The notes beneath the pieces are model-generated. The model saw nothing but the letters and a program-made list of their open reading frames with translations. It did no database searches and was not told the DNA's origin. Below are positions 1 through 10,495 of a DNA stretch of 64,000 nucleotides, one piece after another. Position 1 is the stretch's first letter, and each line of letters begins with the position of its first letter. The position numbers were made by a program, and so were the translations under genes. The stretch is from Brevundimonas naejangsanensis. GTDB lineage: Bacteria; Pseudomonadota; Alphaproteobacteria; Caulobacterales; Caulobacteraceae. Location: contig NZ_CP032707.1 in the NCBI RefSeq assembly GCF_003627995.1, positions 2,842,501-2,906,500 on the forward strand. The letters are read 5' to 3'.

Positions 1-781
1 ACTTGTCGGCCTCCTGCACGACATGGGTGCGGAATGGCCAGGCGGCGACGCGGCCCGCCACGTCGGCGGCGACGGTGCCCGCCGCGACGACGGCGACCTC
101 CAACCCCGGAATCTCGCCCTTCAGACGCTTCGCCGCGTCTTCATAGACGGGCGTCATGCGCGTGATCTCGCTGGGCCGGCTGCCCGGCAGGACCAGCAGC
201 AGGGGCGCATCCGCCGCAATGCCCCGCGCCGCGCGGAAACGGGCGCCGTCGGCCCCCGCCATGTCGACATGCAGCGCCTGCGAGCCGACGACCGTCGTCG
301 GCAGGCCCGCCTTCTCGAACCAGGGCGCGTCCAGCGCATAGAGGGCCAGCAGGTGATCCACCGCCCCCGCCAGCGTCGTCGCCCGGCCCGGTCGCGAGGC
401 CCACACCTGCGGCCCGACGTATTTGATCAGCGGCGTCTTCGGCGAAGCGGCGCGGATCGCCTGGGCCACGCGGATGGTGAAGCCCCAGCTGTCGATCAGC
501 ACCACGGCGTCCGGCTTCTCCGCCGCCGCCAGAGCCGCCGTCTCGGCCACGCGCTTCTTGACCCGACCATAGGCCTTCAGCCCCTCGATCCAGCCCAGGA
601 TCGACAGTTCGGCGATGTCGAAGGGGCTGACGACGCCCTCGGCCGCCATCTTGGGACCGCCCACGCCGACGAAGACCACGTCATCGCCCAACCGCGCCTT
701 CAGCGTGCGCGCCAGACCGGCCCCCAGGGCGTCGCCCGAAGCCTCGGCCGCCACCAGCATGACCTTCAGGGGTCGACTCAT
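1..781 (-). CDS. lpxB: Lipid-A-disaccharide synthase, copy 1, cut by window edge
   Basis: This is the N-terminal two thirds (about 260 of 388 codons) of LpxB, identical to residues 1-260 of the complete copy at 17745-18911. LpxB is a GT19 glycosyltransferase at the inner membrane that joins UDP-2,3-diacylglucosamine to lipid X to form the lipid A disaccharide. The ATG at 781 overlaps the lpxI stop by four bases. The C-terminus lies beyond position 1. Because the whole segment is probably an assembly duplicate, this should not be counted as a second gene without read support. Confidence 0.85.
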   Translation of the reverse strand, partial: MSRPLKVMLVAAEASGDALGAGLARTLKARLGDDVVFVGVGGPKMAAEGVVSPFDIAELSILGWIEGLKAYGRVKKRVAETAALAAAEKPDAVVLIDSWGFTIRVAQAIRAASPKTPLIKYVGPQVWASRPGRATTLAGAVDHLLALYALDAPWFEKAGLPTTVVGSQALHVDMAGADGARFRAARGIAADAPLLLVLPGSRPSEITRMTPVYEDAAKRLKGEIPGLEVAVVAAGTVAADVAGRVAAWPFRTHVVQEADK

Positions 782-1617
782 CGTTCCACTCCCCAGACGA
801 ACAAGCCCAGACGGTCGGCCGCCTCGACCAGACCTTCGTGGTCGATGACGATCAACCGACCCTCAAACCCGCCGATTCCCGCCAGACCGGCGGCGGCGGC
901 GAGCTCGACCGTCGTCGGTCCAATAACGGGCATGTCGACGCGCAGATCCTGGATCGGCTTCGGCGCCTTGCCCAACGCGCCGCGCGCGAAACCCGGCGAG
1001 CCGCGCAGGTCGGCGGGCAGATGCGCCACGCGGCGCAGCATCTCGTCCGTGCCTTCCTGCGCCTCGACCGCCAGCACCAGGCCGTCGCAGACGACGGCGC
1101 CCTGACCGATGTCAAGTTCGCCTGATTTTTCAGCGACATGCAGCGCCTTCTTTAGATCCGAAAGCTGCTCTTCGGTCGGCGTCACTCGGCCTAGAGCCCC
1201 CGCCGTCAGCATCTCGCCGCCCAGAAGATCGTCCGCGCCCTCGACGGCGAAGCCTTCGTCCTCGAACACCGACAGGATCTTGCGCAGCAGGGCGTCGTCG
1301 CCCTTCGACGCCGCCGCGATGATGCCGGGCAGCAGGGATGCGCCCTTCAGATCGGGCTTCAAGGTCTTGAAATCTGGGCGATTGACGTAGCCCGCCAGAC
1401 ACACCGCACGGCAACCCTCGGCGCGCATGGCCTTCAGGATCTTGCCGATCTCGGCCATGCCGAAGTCCTGCCCCGGCCAGCGGTGCAGGTGGGCGTCGGC
1501 GAAACCCTTCAGGCGGATGATGAAGACCTCGCGCCCCTCGGCCTCGCAGCGCTGGGCGACGCGGATGGGCAGATCGCCAGAACCCGCGATCAGGGCCAGC
1601 TTGGGCGCGGTCGTCAT
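778..1617 (-). CDS. lpxI: UDP-2,3-diacylglucosamine pyrophosphatase LpxI, copy 1
   Basis: This intact 279-codon gene is identical to the copy at 18908-19747. LpxI hydrolyses UDP-2,3-diacylglucosamine to lipid X and UMP, the step before LpxB, and replaces LpxH in many alphaproteobacteria. The N-terminus carries the glycine-rich LALIAGSGDLP stretch of the family. I place the start at the ATG at 1617, which overlaps the lpxA stop (ATGA), rather than at an in-frame start six codons upstream. It lies in the duplicated segment and may not exist as a separate locus. Confidence 0.85.
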   Translation of the reverse strand: MTTAPKLALIAGSGDLPIRVAQRCEAEGREVFIIRLKGFADAHLHRWPGQDFGMAEIGKILKAMRAEGCRAVCLAGYVNRPDFKTLKPDLKGASLLPGIIAAASKGDDALLRKILSVFEDEGFAVEGADDLLGGEMLTAGALGRVTPTEEQLSDLKKALHVAEKSGELDIGQGAVVCDGLVLAVEAQEGTDEMLRRVAHLPADLRGSPGFARGALGKAPKPIQDLRVDMPVIGPTTVELAAAAGLAGIGGFEGRLIVIDHEGLVEAADRLGLFVWGVER

Positions 1618-2401
1618 TCCGCGCCCGGCAGGCACAGCGGGCGCTTGCCGCCGTCACGGATGAAGGCGACGATCTCCATGATCTCGGGCAGGTCGGCATA
1701 GGCCTGCTCGACCCGATCCAACCGCTCGGCGAAGACGCCGTCGCCCTCGAACAGATCACGATAGGCGGCCAGCAGGCGACGCACCGCGTCCTTGCCGTAG
1801 CCCTTGCGTTTCAGCCCGATCAGGTTGAGGCCGTGCAGGCTGGCGTGGTTGCCCCAGGCCGAGCCGTAGGGAATGACGTCGCGCGTCACTGCGGCCAAGC
1901 CGCCGACGATGGCGCCCTGCCCCACCCGGCCGTTCTGGTGCACGGCGCACAGGCCGCCCAGGAAGACCTTGTCGCCGATCCGGGCGTGGCCGCCCAGCGT
2001 GGCGTTGTTGGCCATGACGACGTTGTCGCCGACCACGCAATCGTGCCCGACGTGGGCGCCGGTCATGAACAGGTTGTTCGAGCCGACGCGGGTCACGCCC
2101 GTCCCCTGCGGCGTGCCCCGGTTGAAGGTGCAGTGCTCGCGGATCAGGTTGTTCTCGCCGATCTCCAGCCGCACCGGCTCGCCCTTGTAGCCGCCGTGCT
2201 GCGGATCACCGCCGATGACGGCGAAGGGGTGGATGGTCGTGTTCGCGCCTATGCTCGCATCCTGCTGGATCACGACGTGGCTGACCAGGCGCACGCCCTC
2301 GGCCAGGGTCACGCCCGGTCCGACCGTGCACCAGGGGCCGATGGCGACCCGTCCGCCAGGGCCGCCGAGGCGTCGACAATGGCGGTCGGGTGGATGCTCA
2401 C
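1614..2401 (-). pseudogene. lpxA: lpxA copy 1, frameshifted near its 5' end
   Basis: This matches UDP-N-acetylglucosamine O-acyltransferase at 19744-20532. One C is missing from a run of four near 2350 (copy 2 has CCCC, copy 1 CCC). The shift falls around codons 16-20 and separates the GTG start at 2401 from the rest of the frame. The remaining left-handed beta-helix sequence, including the GHDC catalytic-His region, is intact. A single homopolymer deletion in an otherwise identical essential gene is more likely a sequencing error than a mutation. Confidence 0.85.
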
Positions 2402-2862
2402 TGGGCGGGCTCCGCCACGGTCACGACCATGGCCATGAACTCGGCCTCGGCGGCCAGCTTGCCGTCGATGAAGGTCTCGCCGCGGAACTTGTAGGCGTCG
2501 CCGCGCGCCTTGATCACCTTGACCTCCATGCGCAGCTGGTCGCCGGGGCGAGCGGGCTTGCGGAAGCGCACGCCGTCGATCGACATGAACATGATGACCT
2601 TGTCCGCCACGGCCACGTCCAGCGACTTGGACATCAGCAGGGCGCCCGTCTGGGCCATGGCCTCGACGATCAGCACGCCCGGCATGACCGGGTCGATCGG
2701 GAAGTGACCGGGGAAGAAGGGCTCGTTATGGGTGACGTTCTTGATGCCGACGATCGAGGTCGCCGCCACGAAATCCTCGGCCTTGTCGACCAGCAGGAAG
2801 GGGTAGCGATGCGGCAGGCGACGCATCACCTCGGCGTAGTCGATCTTGTTGTCTTCGCTCAT
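2398..2862 (-). CDS. fabZ: 3-hydroxyacyl-ACP dehydratase FabZ, copy 1
   Basis: This intact gene of 154 codons is identical to 20529-20993. FabZ dehydrates 3-hydroxyacyl-ACP in type II fatty acid synthesis and competes with LpxA for 3-hydroxymyristoyl-ACP. The hot-dog fold residues are visible: the FPGHFP motif with the catalytic His and the VEAMAQ motif with the catalytic Glu. The ATG at 2862 overlaps the lpxD stop (ATGA). I prefer it to an in-frame start 17 codons upstream, which would lie inside lpxD. The gene sits in the duplicated segment. Confidence 0.85.
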   Translation of the reverse strand: MSEDNKIDYAEVMRRLPHRYPFLLVDKAEDFVAATSIVGIKNVTHNEPFFPGHFPIDPVMPGVLIVEAMAQTGALLMSKSLDVAVADKVIMFMSIDGVRFRKPARPGDQLRMEVKVIKARGDAYKFRGETFIDGKLAAEAEFMAMVVTVAEPAQ

Positions 2863-3878
2863 TCTTTCGATTCCTTCGCGCCCTTCTTCTGGGACGCCTG
2901 TTTGGACAGCCACACCGTCTCGCGCAAGAACTGGCGGAGCGGTTTGGCGGGATAGCCGGACCAGGTCTCGCCCGGCGGAATGTCGGCCAGGACGCCGCCG
3001 CCGGCCGCGACGCGGGCGCCTTCGCCGATGGTGATGTGGTCGCCCACGCCCGCCCGGCCGCCGAAGATGCAGTTGTCGCCGCTGGTGACCGAACCCGAGA
3101 TGCCGGTGTGCGCCGCCATCAGGTTGTTGCGGCCGATGACGCAGTTGTGGCCGATCATGACCAGATTATCGATCTTGGTGTTCTCGCCGATGACGGTGTC
3201 GTCGTAGGCGCCCCGGTCGATGCAGGAGTTGGCGCCGACCGTCACCCCGTCCTGCAGGATCACGCGCCCCAACTGGGGGATGTCCACCGGCCCCGCCTTG
3301 GAGCCCGCCGCGCCGAAGCCCGCCTCGCCGATGCGCGCGCCGGCCAGCAGCGTCACCCGGTCGCCGACCAGGGCGCAGCCCACGGTGACGTTGGCGCTGA
3401 TCAGGCAGTCGCGGCCAATCTGCACGCCCGGCCCGATGACGGTGTTGGCCCCGATGCGCGTGCCGCGCCCGATACGAACGCCTTCGCCCAGGATCACGCC
3501 CGGCTCGACCACCACGGTGTCGTCCTCGGCGGCCTCGGCGACTGCGATGGCGCGGTCCAGACGGACCGGCCGGTGCAGCAGGGCTGACGCCCGCGCCCAA
3601 CTCGCCTGCGCCTCGCCCGAGACGATGACGGCGGCGCCAAGGGGCGCCAGGTCAACGGCCGACGCCGGCACGATCACGCAGCCGGCGTTCGTTTCAGCCA
3701 GGGCGGCGGCGAACTTGCGGTCGCCCATAAACGCGATCGCGCCCCGGTCCGCACTGGACAGGGGCGCGACGGCCGAGATGACGACTTCGCCGCCCCGGAC
3801 GACCTCCCCGCCGATATGCTCGGCGAGGGCGGCGACCGTCAGGGGCGACAGGGTCTGGAAGAACCTCGGATCGGGCAT
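2859..3878 (-). CDS. lpxD: UDP-3-O-acylglucosamine N-acyltransferase LpxD, copy 1
   Basis: This intact 339-codon gene is identical to the copy at 20990-22009. It encodes the N-acyltransferase of lipid A synthesis, with an N-terminal uridine-binding domain followed by hexapeptide (left-handed beta-helix) repeats. The KIDNLVMIGHN segment carries the catalytic His (about residue 244). It ends in a Lys-rich tail. Its stop overlaps the fabZ start, and eight bases separate it from the ompH stop on its 5' side. It lies in the duplicated segment. Confidence 0.85.
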   Translation of the reverse strand: MPDPRFFQTLSPLTVAALAEHIGGEVVRGGEVVISAVAPLSSADRGAIAFMGDRKFAAALAETNAGCVIVPASAVDLAPLGAAVIVSGEAQASWARASALLHRPVRLDRAIAVAEAAEDDTVVVEPGVILGEGVRIGRGTRIGANTVIGPGVQIGRDCLISANVTVGCALVGDRVTLLAGARIGEAGFGAAGSKAGPVDIPQLGRVILQDGVTVGANSCIDRGAYDDTVIGENTKIDNLVMIGHNCVIGRNNLMAAHTGISGSVTSGDNCIFGGRAGVGDHITIGEGARVAAGGGVLADIPPGETWSGYPAKPLRQFLRETVWLSKQASQKKGAKESKE

Positions 3879-3886
3879 GGCCCGCC

Positions 3887-4471
3887 TTAGGACTGCGGCT
3901 GGGCCGGAACCGGCATGCGGTTGAAGTTCAACGTCGGCAGCTGGGCGTTCAGGCGCTGGATCACGGTGTCGGTGACTTCCATGGCCGGGTTCAGGATGAA
4001 GACGCTCTCGCGGTCCAGCATGATGCCGCAGCCCTTCTCCTGATAGACGGCGACCAGGATCGGCTCGATGGCTTCCGAGATCTTCTGGCGCTGCTGGGCC
4101 AGGGTGTAGCGCAGTTCGTTGTCGCGCGTGGCTTCCAGTTGCTGGGCTTCCTGGATGCGCTGCTGCAGGGCCTGACGGCGCTGGTTCATCTGATCGGCCG
4201 GGATGGTCGCCGCGCCTTGCTGCAGAGCCTGGGCCTCGGTCTGGATGGCGGTGGCGTAGGGCTGAAGCTCGCCCTGCACTTCCTTGGCCAGTTGCTCGAC
4301 GCGGGTCTGGACGGCCTGACCGACGGTCGACTGGGCCAGGACGCGCTGGCTGTAGAAGACGCAGACGCCGGGGATGGCCGGCCCCGGGTTGGCCGGGCCT
4401 TGCGTCTGGGCCAGGGCGGCCGATGCGGTCAGCGAAGCGAGGGCGAAGGCGCCGATAGCGATGAGTTTCAT
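3887..4471 (-). CDS. OmpH/Skp-family periplasmic chaperone, copy 1
   Basis: This intact 194-codon gene is identical to 22018-22602. It has a clear signal peptide (charged start, hydrophobic core, ALAQ cleavage region) and a Gln/Glu-rich helical middle typical of Skp/OmpH chaperones, which hold unfolded outer-membrane proteins in the periplasm on their way to BamA. Its place between bamA and lpxD is the conserved proteobacterial order. It lies in the duplicated segment. Confidence 0.82.
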   Translation of the reverse strand: MKLIAIGAFALASLTASAALAQTQGPANPGPAIPGVCVFYSQRVLAQSTVGQAVQTRVEQLAKEVQGELQPYATAIQTEAQALQQGAATIPADQMNQRRQALQQRIQEAQQLEATRDNELRYTLAQQRQKISEAIEPILVAVYQEKGCGIMLDRESVFILNPAMEVTDTVIQRLNAQLPTLNFNRMPVPAQPQS

Positions 4472-4505
4472 AATCTAAGCCTTAGTGGCGGCGGTCAGGC
4501 CGCGG

Positions 4506-6952
4506 TTAGAACTGGGTAGAGGTCGAGAAGCGGAAGGTCTCGGTCTTGTCGTAGTCTTCCTTGGCCATAACCTTGGACAGGTCGAAGCGGATCGGCCCCA
4601 TCGGCGAGCGCCAGTGGATGCTGATGCCGGCGGCGGCGCGCAAAGCCAGGTCGTCGACGATGTTCGGGTTGCGCAGACCCGTCGCCGAGTCGACCAGATA
4701 ACGGTCGTCCAGCTTGCCGATGGTGCCGACATCGGCAAACAGCGAAGTCTTGATGCCGTATTCCTCGGGCAACATGTTCGGCAGCGTCAGTTCAACCGTG
4801 CCGATGGCGTAGAAGTTGCCGCCCAGGGCGTCGGTCGTGGTCAGGTCGCGCGCGCCCATGCCCGCCGTTTCGAAGCCGCGGAAGGTGTTGCCGCCCTTGA
4901 AGAAGCGGTCGTTGATCCGGATCGGGTCGCCGTTCCAGCCGCTGACGTAGCCCGCCTGGCCCTGGACGCTGACCACCCAGTTTGGGCGGATGCCGTAGTA
5001 CCAGGAGGCGTCGGCCTCGGTCTTGATGTAGTTCACGTCGCCGCCGATGCCGGCGAAGTCCTGACGCAGCGAGGCCGACCAGCCGCGCGTCGGCCGGACC
5101 GGATCGTTCAGCCGGCTCACCAGAAGGGTGTAGCCGGCCGAGGAGTTGATGAACGAGCCCGCCTGGTCGCACAGGGCCGAGGACCCGCCGCCTACGCCGC
5201 TGCCGCAGTAGCCGAAGGGGATGACGACCTCGTCGTCCTTCAGGAAGTAGCGGGTGCTGAAGTTGGCGTAGCCGTTCAGCGGATAGGTGACCCGCACCCC
5301 GCCGCCGGTCGAGCGATAATCGTAGGACGAGTATTTGCTCAGGTCGTAGCGGATGTGGAACAGGTCGAAGCCCGCCCGCACGTCGCGGCCCATGAACTTG
5401 GGCTCGGTGAAGCGGAAGTCGATCTGCTGGCGCAGCGAGCCCCACTCGGCGCGGGCCACGACGTTCTGGCCGCGACCGCGGAAGTTGCGCTCGGTGATGC
5501 CCAGGTTCAGCACGAAGGAGTCGACCGAGCTGAAGCCGGCGCCGACCGACAGTTCGCCAGTGGGCTGCTCCTCGACGGTGACGTTGACGACCGAACGGTC
5601 CGGCGCGCTGCCGCGCGTCTCCTCGATCTTCACGTCCTTGAAGAAGCCCAGGGCGCGCAGGTTGTTGCGCGAACGCTCGACCAGGGAGCGGTTGAAGGCG
5701 TCGCCCTCGCCCACCATCAGCTCGCGACGGATGACGCTGTCCAGGGTGCGGGTGTTGCCGACCACATTGATGCGGTCGATGTAGACGCGCTGCCCCTCGC
5801 GGACGTTGAAGGTCACATTGACCGTGTCCGTCTCGGGATCGGCCCGATAGGTCGGGTTGATCTCGACGAAGGCGTAGCCCGCCGAACCGGCGGCGAAGGT
5901 CAGGGTGTCGACCGCCGCCTGGATGCGATCGCTCTCATAGAGGTCGCCCTTGCGGATCGGCAGCAGCAACTGCAGGAAGTCGGCGTTCAGGCGGTCGTTC
6001 TCGGTGACGACCTTGATCTCGCCGAAGTTGTAGCGGTCGCCCTCGTCCACGGTCACGGTGACGCCGAACGCGCCGTTGTCCGGCTTCAGCTCGGACACGG
6101 ACGACAGGATGCGGAAGTCGTAATAGCCGCGGTTGGTGTAGAATTTCCGCAGCTGCTCCCGGTCATAGTCCAGACGGTTCGGGTCGTAGTTGTCGTTCGT
6201 GCTGAACAGCCGCCACCAGGAAGACTGCTTGGTGACCATGACCTGACGCAGGTCGCTGTCCGAGAACGCCTTATTGCCCAGGAAGGTGATGGCGGCGATG
6301 CCCGTCTCGGGGCCCTCGTCGATCTCGAACACCACGTCGACGCGATTTCTGGTCCAGCTGGACCAGCTTGGGCGTCACGGTCGGCGGAGATCCGGCCCGA
6401 CAGGCGATACAGTTCGGACGATCTTGCCGACGTCTTCCTGGACGCGGGGCGCGGGTTGTAGATGCCGCGCGGCTTGATGGTGACCTCATCGCGCAACTTC
6501 TTCTCGGCCAGGGCCTTGTTACCCTCGAAGGTCACCTGGTTGATGATCGGGTTTTCGCGATCTCGACGATCAGGTCGCCGTTTGGCCTGGAGCCCGATCT
6601 GGACGTCGGCGAACAGGCCCGTGCGCGACAGGGTGCGCACCGCCACGTCGATGGTCACGGCCGTCGATGGTGTCGCCGGGCTGGATCGGCAGATAGGACA
6701 GGACCGTGGTCTGGTCGATGCGCTGGTTGCCCCGCACCACGATGCGGTTGACCAGGGCGCGCTCGGTCTGGGGCGCCAGCTGCATCTGGGGGGCCTGGGA
6801 AGGATCCTGGGCCTGGGCAGCGGCCTGGGCAGGGGCCGCCTGCTGGGCCAGGGCCGGCTCAGCCAGTCCGGCGGCGAAGATCAGGGCCAGGGCGCTGACC
6901 CGAGAATGCGGCCAGGAGTCTGGATCATGAGGCGGCTGTCGTTTTGAGTCAT
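4506..6952 (-). pseudogene. bamA: bamA copy 1, broken by multiple single-base indels
   Basis: The barrel and most POTRA domains (4506-6335, about 609 codons) match copy 2 exactly. Upstream of 6340 the frame is destroyed by extra bases near 6346, 6384, 6416, 6446, 6456, 6582 and 6658, and missing bases near 6558 and 6900, compared with the intact gene at 22637-25078. The changes are almost all homopolymer-length differences with no accompanying substitutions. That is typical of uncorrected long-read sequence and not of drift in a redundant gene. Confidence 0.85.
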
Positions 6953-6981
6953 GCGGGAAACCATCGGGGGCTGGCGTCGGC

Positions 6982-7745
6982 TCACGAGACGAGCCCGCCG
7001 AGGAATTTGAAGAGATTGAGCTTCTGCAGATCGTTCCAGGTCGCGAACAACATCAAACCCGCCAGCAAAGCAAGACCGACCCGATATCCCGCTTCCTGAA
7101 CCCGGGCGGCCATCGGACGGCGCGCCACGGCTTCATAGGCGTAGAACAGCAGGTGCCCCCCATCCAGAACGGGAATAGGCATCAGATTAAGAAAGCCGAT
7201 TCCGACCGAAAGTATGGCGGCGAAGCTCGTCAGCGTCAAGCAAGAGATGCGAACGATGGCCCAGGGCTCGGAATTGGCCGCGACGGCCGCGTTGGTCAAG
7301 GCCCCGGAAGCTTGGCGATTCCCAGCGCCCGCTGAACTGATCGCCGGTCTCGCGGCCGGTGAAGATGCGACGATATAGGTCAGGGTGGTGCTCAGGATGG
7401 CGCCGGTTTCGCGCACCCCCTGCCCCCAGCCGCGACGGGCCGTAGCGGACATGGCGAATCTCGTCGCGCGTCGAACCCAGAGCCAGGCCGATGCGGCCCA
7501 CGCTGACCCGGCCGGCGATGCGGTCGGTCTCGACCCGGCGCTCGGGCGTGGCGGTCAGTTGCACGGCGCGGTCGCCGCGCTCGACGATGAAGCGCACCGG
7601 ATCGCCGCTGCTCAGGGCCACCACGCGCGTCACCTCGCCGCCGTCAGAGATCAGCTTGCCGTTGACGTGGGTGATCAGGTCGCCCGGCAGGAAGCCCGCC
7701 GCGGCGGCCGGCGACTGGGCTGGACCTCCATCACCCGCGCGGGGC
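6982..7745 (-). pseudogene. rseP: rseP copy 1, 3' half only, frameshifted
   Basis: This is the C-terminal part of the site-2 protease gene whose full version is 25108-26325. About 150 N-terminal codons, including the HELGH zinc site, are absent because the repeat ends at 7745. Further indels (for example near 7240, 7245, 7312, 7322, 7368 and 7430) break the PDZ-to-C-terminal region. The LDGGH motif near the C-terminus is still readable. The fragment cannot make an active protease. Confidence 0.85.
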
Positions 7746-8026
7746 TTCGACGGCGCGGCCTCGATCATGGGGCTGGTGATGAAGGGCGGCGACACGGCGG
7801 CGGCCACGCCTTCATGCGGGCGCTGAGCCTGTTCGGCATGGGATATTCCTGGGGCGGCTATGAAAGCCTGGTCACCCATGAAACGCCGCAGTTGACCCAT
7901 CGCCTGCACGCCCCCGCCCTGCCCGGCCAGCTTCTGCGCCTGCATATCGGGCTTGAGGACCCAGTCGACCTGATGAACGACCTGGAAGGCGGGCTCGCTG
8001 GATGGCAAGCGCAGTTGAACGCCTGA
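7746..8026 (+). pseudogene. 3' fragment of cystathionine beta-lyase (metC-like)
   Basis: About 93 C-terminal codons of a PLP-dependent Cys/Met metabolism enzyme. The first part (FDGAASIMGLVMKGG) and the second (LFGMGYSWGGYESL, then LRLHIGLEDPVDLM) are characteristic of the cystathionine beta-lyase C-terminal domain. They lie in different frames, so an indel sits near 7800. The 5' three quarters of the gene is missing because the sequence to the left is the misplaced rseP copy. In the true chromosome the complete gene probably continues leftward from here. It is convergent with the genes to its right. Confidence 0.75.
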
Positions 8027-8041
8027 TCGCGCCTTCGCCGT

Positions 8042-8170
8042 TCAGAAACCGAAGGCCAGGCGCAAGAGCCCGCGCGCGACCAGCGCCAGCCCCATGACGC
8101 TGAGCGTCGCGCCGATCACGAACACCACGCGGAAATGCCGGTGCAGAAAGTAAAGGATGTCGCCTGCCAT
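8042..8170 (-). CDS. Small predicted membrane protein (42 residues)
   Basis: An ATG at 8170 opens a 42-codon frame ending at TGA 8042. It has a basic N-terminal stretch (LHRHFR) followed by one long hydrophobic segment (VVFVIGATLSVMGLALVA) and a short basic-hydrophobic tail. This suggests a single-span inner-membrane protein. It lies between the convergent metC fragment and the pyrG 3' end, on the same strand as pyrG, 69 bases after the pyrG stop. I do not recognise a family. Codon third positions are mostly G or C, which supports coding. It lies in the error-prone zone, so its exact ends are uncertain. Confidence 0.45.
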   Translation of the reverse strand: MAGDILYFLHRHFRVVFVIGATLSVMGLALVARGLLRLAFGF

Positions 8171-8239
8171 GTGCGCTGACCCAAAAGGTTAACACAACTA
8201 TAACATTTGACGGACGAACGTCGCAACAAGCGTGCGTGA

Positions 8240-9941
<1,702 letters not shown>

Positions 9942-9960
9942 TCAGTTGATCAAAAGAAGA

Positions 9961-9982
9961 AAGCGCGCCTTGCGGCGCGCTT
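9961..9982 (-). terminator. Rho-independent terminator after secG
   Basis: A perfect 9-base-pair stem (AAGCGCGCC / GGCGCGCTT) closes a 4-base loop that reads GCAA on the minus strand. In that direction it is followed by a T-rich tract (TTCTTCTTTT). It lies 27 bases beyond the secG stop and about 70 bases before the pyrG start, so pyrG should have its own promoter. Confidence 0.75.
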
Positions 9983-10008
9983 CCCCAAACTCGATGGCGG
10001 CGTCGCCC

Positions 10009-10422
10009 TTACTGGGCGGGCGCGCCCTGGCCGGCCGGAAGGCTGGCTTCCAGGTCATCCAGCGACGGAGCCGCCGGCTGGGCCGGAGCGGCCGGGGCGG
10101 CTTCCGGGGCCGGAGCCGTTTGCTGCGGCTGGTCGACGGCGATGGAGCCGACGGCCTCGGCGTCGATCACCGAGCGCGAGCCCCGCGCGAAGTTGCCCGC
10201 GATCGTCAGGCCGATGGCGCAGACGAAGAAGGCCACCGCCAGGATGGACGTCGTGCGGGTCAGCAGATTGCCCGCTCCCCGCGCCGTCATGAAGCCCGAA
10301 GGACCGCCGCCCATGCCCAGGGCGCCGCCCTCGGAACGCTGCAGCAGGATCACGGCCGACAGGGCGACCGAGATGAGGATCATGGCGACGAGCAGAATGG
10401 TCTGGAGCATGGCGTCATTCAT
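10009..10422 (-). CDS. secG: Protein-export membrane protein SecG
   Basis: 137 codons. SecG is the small accessory subunit of the SecYEG translocon. The typical two-helix layout is visible: a first hydrophobic segment (LQTILLVAMILISVALSAVILLQ in part), the SEGGALGMGGG loop motif, then the ARGAGNLLTRTT segment and a second helix (ILAVAFFVCAIGLTIAG). The Ala/Pro/Gln-rich C-terminal tail is longer than in E. coli SecG but common in alphaproteobacteria. The ATG at 10422 is used; an ATG five codons in is possible. It follows tpiA on the same strand with a 73-base gap. Confidence 0.9.
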   Translation of the reverse strand: MNDAMLQTILLVAMILISVALSAVILLQRSEGGALGMGGGPSGFMTARGAGNLLTRTTSILAVAFFVCAIGLTIAGNFARGSRSVIDAEAVGSIAVDQPQQTAPAPEAAPAAPAQPAAPSLDDLEASLPAGQGAPAQ

Positions 10423-10495
10423 GTGGGCGCAGAGGCGCGCCGATCAAGCGGCGGCCTCTAACACTGTTGGCGGTTTCGGGCAAACGGCTCGGCGC

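Larger units (their letters stand above)
1..7745. repeat. Long direct repeat, copy 1 (degraded, left end not seen)
   Basis: This stretch matches 18131-25877 base for base in the same orientation, from inside lpxB to inside rseP. Positions 1-6340 differ from copy 2 by only one base that I found, a missing C near 2350. From 6346 to 7745 there are more than a dozen differences, nearly all one-base indels in or beside short homopolymers. The match stops after position 7745, where the rseP sequence switches to unrelated sequence. The repeat reaches the window edge, so its left end is unknown. The pattern suggests a chimeric or low-coverage contig end more than a true duplication. Confidence 0.95.

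Noticed and set aside
4506..7745. Copy 1 bamA and rseP as naturally decaying paralogs
   Set aside because: The differences are almost only single-base homopolymer indels, clustered near the joint. The neighbouring single-copy pyrG and tpiA show the same kind of damage, so sequence error explains it better.
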